Below are positions 28,063 through 35,066 of a stretch of DNA of 64,000 nucleotides, one piece after another. Both the position numbers and the translations under genes were made by a program. Every line of letters begins with the position of its first letter. Position 1 is the stretch's first letter. Source of the stretch: Marinobacter salsuginis (lineage in GTDB: Bacteria; Pseudomonadota; Gammaproteobacteria; Pseudomonadales; Oleiphilaceae); contig NZ_BGZH01000001.1 in NCBI RefSeq assembly GCF_009617755.1, positions 1,736,001 through 1,800,000 of the forward strand, given 5' to 3'. The notes below the pieces were generated by a model. The model was not told where the DNA came from. It worked only from the letters and a program-made list of their open reading frames with translations, and searched no databases.

Positions 28063-28385
28063 GGGCGGTCACAATTCATCACAATCTGTCCCTGAAACTC
28101 TGCTTTTTACCACAGCCCGGCCTTCTTTTCGCGCTCAAATGGAATCCAGCGCGAAGGTCGTACCCGGTCAATCCCGGAAATGTGGCACACCCCACAGAGT
28201 CGGCAAAGCCCACGACACTGGCCCGGCTGTCATTCGGATGTCACACAAATGACATTCAATCGGTTTCATCGAGAGAGTGGACCGGGCCACATATCGACCT
28301 TTCGCCAATTGCCGTTGTTCCTGCTCCAGCCAATAGTGATCAGGAATAACAAGAAAAACCGGACACCGAACCAAGGATTTTTCAG
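28063..28385. other. 323-bp divergent intergenic region with an inverted repeat
   Basis: It separates the rhomboid gene (minus) from the OmpA-like gene (plus) and presumably carries promoters for both. The notable element is the 7-bp perfect inverted repeat TGTCATT...AATGACA at 28228-28254. An AAGGA Shine-Dalgarno precedes the OmpA-like gene. No further gene was recognised. Confidence 0.5.
28228..28254. promoter_or_regulatory. Inverted repeat, candidate operator
   Basis: TGTCATT at 28228-28234 and AATGACA at 28248-28254 are perfect inverted copies with a 13-bp spacer, about two helical turns centre to centre. A further ATGTCA lies within the spacer. The location between divergent genes suits a regulator site, but no regulator is identified. 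Confidence 0.35.
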
Positions 28386-28826
28386 ATGACCGTACTCGTA
28401 TTGGATAACCCGGAGCTGATAGCCAATGCCGCGATAGCTGCCGGCTTTACCACGGCCAACTTCGAAGCCGGAACCAGGCGCCCGCACCGCATGAAGTTCC
28501 ATTACGGCTTCAACAAACACGCCCTGGGCAGCGACGACGTTGCTTTCCTGCGACAGCACGCAAGCTACCTCAGGAACCATCCTGCCATCTCCGTCAGAAT
28601 TCACGGCCACTCCGACAACTTCGGTTCGGAAGACTACAATCGGTTTCTTTCACGACTGCGCGCCAATGCGGTCGCCCGGTTCCTGATGCAGGAAGGTGTG
28701 GCCGAATCCCGGATTTTCATGAGTCACTGGGGCTCAGCTCGACCTCTGGCAACGCCGGAGGACCGGGCAGCCAATCGCCGCGTGGAACTCGAATACCTGA
28801 CCATGGATGTGGCCCGGGCGCTCTGA
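28386..28826 (+). CDS. OmpA-like domain protein lacking a signal peptide
   Basis: 146 residues. The C-terminal ~105 residues are an OmpA-type peptidoglycan-associating domain with VRIHGHSDNFGSEDYNRFLS and the closing NRRVELEYL. The N-terminus (MTVLVLDNPELIANAAIAAG) is not a signal peptide. The frame is closed upstream by TAA at 28347-28349 with no earlier start, so none is missed. AAGGA precedes the ATG. Either export is by a non-Sec route or the domain is used in the cytoplasm. Identity of the domain is confident, role is not. Confidence 0.83.
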   Translation: MTVLVLDNPELIANAAIAAGFTTANFEAGTRRPHRMKFHYGFNKHALGSDDVAFLRQHASYLRNHPAISVRIHGHSDNFGSEDYNRFLSRLRANAVARFLMQEGVAESRIFMSHWGSARPLATPEDRAANRRVELEYLTMDVARAL

Positions 28827-29132
28827 GCGAAAGCACCACCCCAGAACTCGCCCCCGATCCTGCTTTTTTTCGGGGGCCAAATCCTTTCGGCGCGTCAGGG
28901 ACGTTTTACCCTACATAGCCGACGCTGCTCCTTCCATAATTTTAATTGTTGCGATTTATATAACGTTAAACGGAACATCCTCATAAAGTTTAAGAATTTT
29001 TATTCAATATATTCAACAACTTAAATTACAAAAAAGAGAGCAAACTTACCTTTATTTAACGAACCTTTTGGCCGACTCTTCGTCTTAGTGATGTATCCCG
29101 GGTTTAACCATTACCTGACTTGAGAGGTCACT
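28827..29132. other. 306-bp AT-rich intergenic region
   Basis: Just after the OmpA-like stop there is a hairpin GCCCCCGA/TCGGGGGC (28850-28877) with a T-run in its loop. From about 28936 to 29065 the sequence becomes strongly AT-rich, unlike the rest of the window, leading to a GAGAGGT Shine-Dalgarno for the DUF2202 gene. This probably contains the promoter of that gene. No small gene was recognised. Confidence 0.55.
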
Positions 29133-29786
29133 ATGAACGCAAAACCCTTCATCACTGCCACACTCATTGGTTCAATGCTTCTTGCCAGCACTGCATTCGC
29201 TGCAGGCGGCCCCCGCAACGGCTACGGCGGCGGTCGATCGGCAGACACCGCCAGTTCGGACGACCTGACCACCATTGAAGTCAGCGATCTCCAGTTCATG
29301 CGGGAAGAGGAAAAGCTGGCCCGTGACGTATACCTCACCATGGATCAGTACTGGGGTGACAGAACGCAGGTCTTCGCTCAAATCGCGCTTTCGGAAGAAA
29401 GCCATACCAGTACCGTGGATTACCTGCTCAACAAATTTGGTGTTGAGGATCCGGTAGTGAATGACACTATTGGTGTCTTCACCAATGAAGAACTTCAGGC
29501 CCTGTACGACGAACTGGTTGCCAAGGGCAAAAATTCCTTCGTTGATGGCCTGTTCGTGGGTGGCCTGATCGAAGAGAAGGATATGAGAGATATTCTGGCC
29601 GCTATCAACCAGACTGACGAACGCGCCATTATTCTGGCCTATTCCAACCTGCTGGATGGCTCCAAAAGCCACCTCAAAGCCTTCGTAAAGGTCATCGAGG
29701 CGCAGGGACTGACATACGAGGCTCAGGTTCTGGATCCCGAAGAGGTGGAACTGATTCTTCACGATGAGAGCCAGGTTGAGGACTGA
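29133..29786 (+). CDS. Secreted DUF2202 ferritin-like protein
   Basis: 217 residues with a clear signal peptide (cleavage after AFA, about residue 24) and a short Gly-rich linker. The mature domain matches DUF2202, a ferritin-like four-helix bundle. The likely metal ligands are in MREEEKLARDVYL, SEESHTSTV (ExxH), LIEEKDM and DGSKSHLKAF. The role is unknown; a periplasmic diiron protein is a reasonable inference. It is flanked by an AT-rich leader and a strong bidirectional terminator. Confidence 0.9.
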   Translation: MNAKPFITATLIGSMLLASTAFAAGGPRNGYGGGRSADTASSDDLTTIEVSDLQFMREEEKLARDVYLTMDQYWGDRTQVFAQIALSEESHTSTVDYLLNKFGVEDPVVNDTIGVFTNEELQALYDELVAKGKNSFVDGLFVGGLIEEKDMRDILAAINQTDERAIILAYSNLLDGSKSHLKAFVKVIEAQGLTYEAQVLDPEEVELILHDESQVED

Positions 29787-29819
29787 ACGTCCTTGAAGCA
29801 GGGTTCCCGAAAGCAAAAC

Positions 29820-29847
29820 GGGGCGGCCAATGGCCGCCCCGCTCTTT
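29820..29847. terminator. Bidirectional intrinsic terminator
   Basis: GGGGCGGCC, a three-base loop, and GGCCGCCCC form a perfect 9-bp stem (29820-29840). It is followed by GCTCTTTT on the plus strand and by GTTTTGC on the minus strand. It sits between the convergent DUF2202 and MAPEG genes. Confidence 0.88.
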
Positions 29848-29854
29848 TACTGCT

Positions 29855-30256
29855 TTAACCGTAGACCTGCCAGACATTCCATAGCAGTAACAAAGCAGCC
29901 ACCAGAATCGACAACCAGGTCAGCAGTATGCCGATCATCCGGGCCCAATGGGTGCCGCCCCGCCCGTTGATCATACCGAAGGCATGAAGAATACGGCCAA
30001 CCACAAGCGCCATGCCTGTCCAGTAAATCAGTCCGCTGGCAACGCCATTGAGTTCTGCGATGGCGAGCATGATCAGACCAATCGGCGCATACTCCACCAG
30101 ATTGGCGTGGGCCCTTACCGCCGCCTCGAAATCCCGGTCATCGGTTACACCCAGGCCCTTCTTGTACTTCAGACGAAACCTGACGACCTGGGCCGACAAC
30201 ACCAGCAAAAGAATGCCGATAACGGCGGCAAACACTCCGGTTACGGGTACGATCAT
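29855..30256 (-). CDS. MAPEG family membrane protein
   Basis: 133 residues with four membrane helices, the size and topology of MAPEG proteins (microsomal glutathione S-transferase-like). The family pattern VRAHANLVEYAPIGL (about residues 47-61) is intact. Bacterial members are mostly of unknown activity; a glutathione-dependent detoxification role is only a family-level guess. It starts 2 bp after the stop of the upstream YeaQ-type gene, so the two form an operon. Confidence 0.9.
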   Translation of the reverse strand: MIVPVTGVFAAVIGILLLVLSAQVVRFRLKYKKGLGVTDDRDFEAAVRAHANLVEYAPIGLIMLAIAELNGVASGLIYWTGMALVVGRILHAFGMINGRGGTHWARMIGILLTWLSILVAALLLLWNVWQVYG

Positions 30257-30258
30257 GC

Positions 30259-30501
30259 TCAGGCCTTCTTGATTGCACTAACAATAGCGAGAAGTAACAC
30301 TGCGCCGACCGTCGCCGTTACCAGCTCACCGACAGCACCCTGGGCAGCCAGACCCAGAAGACGGAAAACAAAACCGCCGACAAACGAGCCAACAATACCA
30401 ATACCGATGTTGGCCAGAACGCCGAAGCCACGGCCTTTCATGATCAGACCAGCCAACCAACCGGCTACACCGCCAATAATCAGAAACAGAATCAGATTCA
30501 T
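30259..30501 (-). CDS. GlsB/YeaQ/YmgE family small membrane protein
   Basis: 80 residues, three hydrophobic helices. It shows the family's Gly-rich segments IIGGVAGWLAGLIMKG and GIGIVGSFVGGFVF. These transglycosylase-associated-like proteins are often induced by stress, but no biochemical function is known. It is transcribed with the downstream MAPEG gene. Start is ATG at 30499-30501 with a GGGAGAGGC site upstream. Confidence 0.9.
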   Translation of the reverse strand: MNLILFLIIGGVAGWLAGLIMKGRGFGVLANIGIGIVGSFVGGFVFRLLGLAAQGAVGELVTATVGAVLLLAIVSAIKKA

Positions 30502-30596
30502 CTCTTGCCTCTCCCTGAGGGTCGTTGAAGGAAACGATCAGTCCCGCAAGACTGCCCTGTTTCCCATGGTGCTTCAAGCACTTCCAGATCCGACAA

Positions 30597-31295
30597 TTAC
30601 AGTGTGGCAATCGTTTCCGACATTTTTCGGTGGCAACGTTCGATCAGCTCCGGAATATCCTCAGCAGTGAGGCCCTCGGTTTCAATGGGCGGCAGGATCC
30701 GAATAGACACCGATTCACGGCGGCCAGTCCAACCGACGGCCTCATCGGCATATTCCTGAACACAGACCATCGTGATCGGCGCACCCGATGCCACCGCTGC
30801 ATGAAATGCGCCTTTCTTGAATTTCTGCAATCCTCGCCCCCTGCTACGAGTGCCTTCGGGGAACACCCAAAGACTTTTGCGATCCCGAGCAATGGCACTG
30901 CTGGTGGCCTTCATAACCGCAATGGCCTTGTGGGAACGCCCGCGGTTGAGGATAACGTTGCCGCCGAGCCAGAACACCTGGCCAAAGAAAGGCACCCAAA
31001 CCAATGACGATTTACCAACCGTGACGGTGCGCGGCGGCAACAGGTCGCCCAAAACAAACAGATCGTCATTGTGCTGGTGATTGGCAATGACGACGGTGGG
31101 CCGATCCTGCGGCATATTTTCCCAGCCTTCCAAAGGCCGCTCCATACCCAGGACTGCACGCCCGAAACGAGCCACAACCCACGCAAGATAACGGTTGTTA
31201 TCCGGATTGAAGGGCCTTGCCGCGTAGAACACCAGCGCGAACAGGCAGATGATCGGCACGCTCAGCCAAGCCAGCAGTTTTCTGATAATACCCAT
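30597..31295 (-). CDS. plsC: 1-acyl-sn-glycerol-3-phosphate acyltransferase (PlsC family)
   Basis: 232 residues from the ATG at 31293-31295; a GTG further up (31328) is possible but lies before the natural N-terminal membrane anchor. The anchor (about 5-26) is followed by the acyltransferase motifs NHQHNDD (Hx4D) and FPEGTRSRG. It acylates lysophosphatidic acid to phosphatidic acid at the inner membrane. The genome may carry other PlsC paralogues, so the exact acceptor is inferred. Confidence 0.9.
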   Translation of the reverse strand: MGIIRKLLAWLSVPIICLFALVFYAARPFNPDNNRYLAWVVARFGRAVLGMERPLEGWENMPQDRPTVVIANHQHNDDLFVLGDLLPPRTVTVGKSSLVWVPFFGQVFWLGGNVILNRGRSHKAIAVMKATSSAIARDRKSLWVFPEGTRSRGRGLQKFKKGAFHAAVASGAPITMVCVQEYADEAVGWTGRRESVSIRILPPIETEGLTAEDIPELIERCHRKMSETIATL

Positions 31296-31343
31296 GCAAC
31301 CAAACTCTGCAGCACAATTTTGGCGCACAAGTGTACGCCAACT

Positions 31344-31934
31344 CTATATTCCGGCAACAGTGTCAATTTGTTCCGTTTGTTTACCCCTTGCCGAGGCCTT
31401 GACGACGTACCGCAGTGGCCCCCCGGCGTCGACACTGTCGAACGGGTAACAGGTCACCAGTAGAAGCGTCCCCTCCGGCAAACTTTGGGTATCGATAAGC
31501 TCTGAACGGCTGTCGACCACCCGGGCCCCTTCCACCAGGTAGCTTTGCCAACGACCATCCCGGGCCTGCAGACGGACCTCATTGCCGGTTTCCAGCGCTT
31601 TCAGACTCCGAAAATGGGTATCCCGGTGCCCCGCAATGATCACGGCTCCGCCGGTATTGTCTCCGCCGGTCAACCGACCTGGCCCGAAGGCGAGGCTTTC
31701 GCCATGGGTATCGGCCAGCACAATCATGGAATCGTTCAGCTCCGGAATAGCCAGTCGACCGACCGGCCAGGTGTCTGCCCAGGGCCAGGGCCGCGATTCC
31801 GTCTGGCGGGCCTGGCTTTCCGCCCAGGCCATCTCGAGCAATTCCTGGGCAATCACCGCCTTGAGCGGAATCCATAACCCGAATACCAACAAGGTAGCAG
31901 AGCTGGTCAACAACAGGAGCAGGAGCCTGGTCAT
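31344..31934 (-). CDS. Class GN (proteobacterial) sortase
   Basis: 196 residues. N-terminal membrane anchor (about 3-25), then a sortase beta-barrel. The catalytic triad is visible: His in IIAGHRDTHF, Cys in LLVTCYPFD and Arg in GPLRYVV. Class GN sortases are found in Gram-negative bacteria next to a single dedicated substrate. Here the substrate gene overlaps the sortase start by 4 bp upstream (31931-31934), so the two are coupled. It cleaves the sorting signal of that VIT/vWA protein and transfers it to an unknown acceptor. Confidence 0.94.
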   Translation of the reverse strand: MTRLLLLLLTSSATLLVFGLWIPLKAVIAQELLEMAWAESQARQTESRPWPWADTWPVGRLAIPELNDSMIVLADTHGESLAFGPGRLTGGDNTGGAVIIAGHRDTHFRSLKALETGNEVRLQARDGRWQSYLVEGARVVDSRSELIDTQSLPEGTLLLVTCYPFDSVDAGGPLRYVVKASARGKQTEQIDTVAGI

Positions 31935-34168
31935 GCGAATGCCCTCCTCTGCAGCAGCACGAGCGCCAGGGAAAACATCAGACCGACCACACCAAGCGCG
32001 ATCAGTAACGGCGCCGACGTTGCCGTCTGCGGGTAGCGCAGCATGCCGGCCTGGCTACCTGCTGGCAGGAGGGTGGGCAGATTATCCGAGACCATCGGCG
32101 TTTCTGTGCTGCGGGCAGGCGTGGAATCCACGGCGACAAAACTGGTGTAGGCAGACATCAGTCCGTGCTTGACCGCCAGCCCGGTAATACCGGCCCTGTC
32201 TGGCTCCCGGCCCGCCACCTTCGCCTCATCCTCCAGACTGTCGATCTTCTCTCTGGCCCAATGCCGATGAAGCCCGGTTGCGGAGGCAGCCTGTTGCAGA
32301 TCCAGTGTCCTGTTCCAGTCCTGGCCACCTGGCAGGCGCCCCGACACCTTCAATTCCCCCATTGCCGGGACGCCTCGGACCACATGAATCAGGGGTTCGC
32401 CCTGGAACAGATCCCCCGGGCGTGCAGGGAAGGCCTCCCTGCCGGTTTCCTGGCCGGGCCAATTGACCCGGATATCCGTCAGAACCGGCGATTCCATGGC
32501 TGAAAACAGGGCCTGCAGAGGTCCGTCTACATCGGAAGGCGACTGGATCGCCGTATAGGTCCCCCGGCCCCAGCGGGCTGCCTCACGCATGAAATGCCGG
32601 TTGGGCGCAGAGCCAATAGCCACGGTAAACAACCGCTGGCTGCCCAGCTGCTCGCGAATCTGCCGAAACAGCGCAGCCTCATTGCCCACTGCGCCATCGG
32701 TGATGAAAATCACCTGACGCACGCGCGCTCCCGCTTCAGTCTCCACCCCACTGTCCAACGCCCTGGACAGGGCCGACGCCATTTCCGTTCCGCCATCAGC
32801 CCGAAGGCGATCCACGTACTGACGGGCTCGGGCAAGATTATTGCCGGTGGCCACTTCCGGCTGCATGAACAGGGAGTGCGTCTGGCTGTTGAACTGGATC
32901 ACGTTGAAACGGTCCCGTGGTGTCAGTGTGTCCAGCCCCGCCTGAAGCGCACTTCGGGCCTGTCGGATCGACTCCCCCGCCATGGAACCGGAGGTGTCGA
33001 TTACAAACACCAGATCCCGCGGCAGCACCATTGAACCGTTATCACCCGGCACCAGCATGGCCATCAAATAGTCCTCCCCCTGCCAGGACTGATGAAAGAC
33101 CGCTGCGGAGGGTTCCAGCCCGGCAACCGGGCGCCACCGCACCACAAAATCGCGGTTCATCAGGATTTCGCCACCCTCGGGACTAACACTGAAGGTCTGG
33201 CCATCCTGGCGGCTAGCGAGACGGTGCGACGGACTGGAAACGCTCTCCAGCGGCAGCCCGGAATCAATCACCAGTTCAATGGAGGCACGATGGCTGTCTG
33301 TCGCCACATCGGTCGGGTTAACGGTAAACGGGCTGATCGCACTGGCATCCGGCACCTCGGTCGTGGGCAGCGCCCACCCACCTTGCCACTGATCCGGTGC
33401 CTTGCTGACCGGCCGTCCCGGCATGTATCGGGGCGTCAGCGTGGTGGGAACCGTGAGTTCGAACACCCCAGCCTGATACTGCACCGGCTGCTGGTATTTC
33501 AGCTCCACCGATACCGTCTCCCCCGGCGGGATATTGGCTACCCGGGCGGTAAACAGGTTCGGACGCTGCTGCTCCACATTCGCCGCATGCTGCCCGGCCT
33601 GTTTTGCCTTCTCATAGGTCTTACGCGCCGTTTCCTTCGGCTGCACCTTGCCCTCGATGGTCCGCTCCCCCACTTTCATGGTCAGGCCGTAGACGCTGGC
33701 CTTCTCCGGCAACGGGAACACGAACACGCCTTCCCGCCACTGGTTGCTGGTATTGCGGAAACTGCGAAGCAACCGGCTGTCGGCAATCAGCCCGCTAACT
33801 TGTATGTCGAATTCATTGTCCAGCACCAGCGCCGGTTCCTGCCACTGCCCCTGACCATCAACAAAGTGCAGCTCGCCGACATTGTCTGCCTCGTTCGCCT
33901 CTGCATACAGTGGATGAACAAAAAGCATCAGCAAAACTGCCAGCCAGAGGCTAATGCCCTCACCGAGTCGCTTAAATCGTAGTCGTCGAGAGCCAGCAAA
34001 ATCCGAGGCAGCTCCGCGGTGGTTTCCAAAACCGTGCGGAGCCATGGATGGCGGAGCCGAGCGTAAAGGGACGTATTCACAGCGTGTTTTGGAGGCCACC
34101 GCGGAGCTGCCGGGCGTCGAACTCCTGTCTAAAACAGGGGAGTAAAGCCGTAAATAAGTGAGCATCAT
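31931..34168 (-). CDS. Marine proteobacterial sortase target protein (VIT and vWA domains)
   Basis: About 745 residues from the ATG at 34166-34168, chosen for the AAGGA site seven bases upstream (34176-34180); the frame is open to 34309. A repeat-encoded insert (about residues 20-54) precedes the hydrophobic signal segment ISLWLAVLLMLFVHPLYA. A VIT domain (about 90-215) and a von Willebrand A domain with MIDAS DTSGS follow. The C-terminus has a sorting-like motif YPQTA, a membrane helix and RRAFA. It is the expected sole substrate of the adjacent sortase. ATG 34045, inside the repeat, is an alternative start. Confidence 0.9.
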   Translation of the reverse strand: MMLTYLRLYSPVLDRSSTPGSSAVASKTRCEYVPLRSAPPSMAPHGFGNHRGAASDFAGSRRLRFKRLGEGISLWLAVLLMLFVHPLYAEANEADNVGELHFVDGQGQWQEPALVLDNEFDIQVSGLIADSRLLRSFRNTSNQWREGVFVFPLPEKASVYGLTMKVGERTIEGKVQPKETARKTYEKAKQAGQHAANVEQQRPNLFTARVANIPPGETVSVELKYQQPVQYQAGVFELTVPTTLTPRYMPGRPVSKAPDQWQGGWALPTTEVPDASAISPFTVNPTDVATDSHRASIELVIDSGLPLESVSSPSHRLASRQDGQTFSVSPEGGEILMNRDFVVRWRPVAGLEPSAAVFHQSWQGEDYLMAMLVPGDNGSMVLPRDLVFVIDTSGSMAGESIRQARSALQAGLDTLTPRDRFNVIQFNSQTHSLFMQPEVATGNNLARARQYVDRLRADGGTEMASALSRALDSGVETEAGARVRQVIFITDGAVGNEAALFRQIREQLGSQRLFTVAIGSAPNRHFMREAARWGRGTYTAIQSPSDVDGPLQALFSAMESPVLTDIRVNWPGQETGREAFPARPGDLFQGEPLIHVVRGVPAMGELKVSGRLPGGQDWNRTLDLQQAASATGLHRHWAREKIDSLEDEAKVAGREPDRAGITGLAVKHGLMSAYTSFVAVDSTPARSTETPMVSDNLPTLLPAGSQAGMLRYPQTATSAPLLIALGVVGLMFSLALVLLQRRAFA
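34007..34111. repeat. Palindromic element, copy 2, inside the 5' end of the sortase-target gene
   Basis: Arms 34007-34032 and 34086-34111 (26 bp) are inverted copies except for two adjacent positions, which read as T and would still form G-U pairs in RNA read on the plus strand. The loop 34033-34085 matches the loop of copy 1 at 51 of 53 bases. The total length of 105 bp equals 35 codons, so the reading frame of the sortase target is kept through the element. Confidence 0.92.
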
Positions 34169-34175
34169 GAGAGAA

Positions 34176-34180
34176 TCCTT
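34176..34180 (-). promoter_or_regulatory. Shine-Dalgarno site deciding the sortase-target start
   Basis: AAGGA on the minus strand, seven bases before tandem ATG codons (34168 and 34165). It lies upstream of the palindromic element, which implies the element is translated rather than being a 5' untranslated structure. Confidence 0.6.
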
Positions 34181-34361
34181 GTGACTGCATGACTGTGCGA
34201 AACACCGCCATTCCAGCAATCCGGAAAGGAACTCCCATGGCAGATTGCGACAAACCGCCCTCAAAAAATGATGAATTGTGGCAACAATGCCCTTCGAACT
34301 TGTTATCACCCTCTGCCGTGTTTAAATAGGCACACATCGGCAACGGGAAGCAGCCGCCACC

Positions 34362-35063
34362 ATGAAAAAACACGTTGTACTGATCGAAGACGAACCCGCC
34401 ATCCGCGACAACTACCGCGCCGCGTTCGAGCGCCGTGGCTACCGTGTAAGCGCCCACGGCGACCGATCGTCTGCGTGGCAGGTTCTACGTCAGTCATTGC
34501 CCGATCTGGCGATTATCGACGTCGGTCTGGGCGATGAACCGGAAGGTGGGTTCGCCCTGTGCCAGGATCTGCGGTCACTGTCCCAGACCCTGCCCATCAT
34601 CTTCCTCACTGCCAGGGACAGCGACATCGACTCTGTCCACGGCCTGCGTCTTGGCGCCGACGACTATGTCACCAAAGACATGAGCCTGGACCACCTGCTG
34701 GCACGGGTGACCGCCCTTCTCAGACGTGCCGATGCCTGGGCCGAAGCCCTGCAGAAGCCGGATGAAGTACTCCAGCGAGGCAAACTCACGCTCAACGTGG
34801 ATCGCATGACCGTCGCCTGGAATGAGACGCCCATCGATTTGACCGTCACCGAATTCTGGATGCTGCACTCCCTGGTGCAGCACCCGGGCCATGTCCGCAG
34901 TCGCGAGCAGTTGATGGAAGCCGCCAGCACGGTACTGGACGACAATACCGTCACCTCTCACATCAAACGTATCCGCCGCAAGTTCCTGCAACTGGATGAG
35001 ACCTTCGATGGCATCCAGACCGCCTACGGCATGGGTTATCGCTGGAATGCCCGTGAGGTCTGA
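34362..35063 (+). CDS. pdsR: Dedicated sortase system response regulator
   Basis: 233 residues, OmpR/PhoB type. The receiver (about 1-125) has acidic pocket IEDEP, acceptor Asp in LAIIDVGLGDEPEGG, Thr in FLTARDSD and Lys in YVTKDMS (Asp follows where Pro is usual). The winged-helix DNA-binding domain (about 135-230) ends TAYGMGYRWN. It matches the regulator that accompanies proteobacterial dedicated sortase systems. It is divergent from the sortase-target gene, which it probably controls, and is followed 3 bp later by the cognate kinase gene. Confidence 0.92.
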   Translation: MKKHVVLIEDEPAIRDNYRAAFERRGYRVSAHGDRSSAWQVLRQSLPDLAIIDVGLGDEPEGGFALCQDLRSLSQTLPIIFLTARDSDIDSVHGLRLGADDYVTKDMSLDHLLARVTALLRRADAWAEALQKPDEVLQRGKLTLNVDRMTVAWNETPIDLTVTEFWMLHSLVQHPGHVRSREQLMEAASTVLDDNTVTSHIKRIRRKFLQLDETFDGIQTAYGMGYRWNAREV

Positions 35064-35066
35064 ACC

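Noticed and set aside
26962..28095. Long plus-strand frame opposite the rhomboid gene
   Set aside because: The rhomboid protein has intact catalytic motifs; the antisense product is Gln/His/Arg-rich and resembles nothing.
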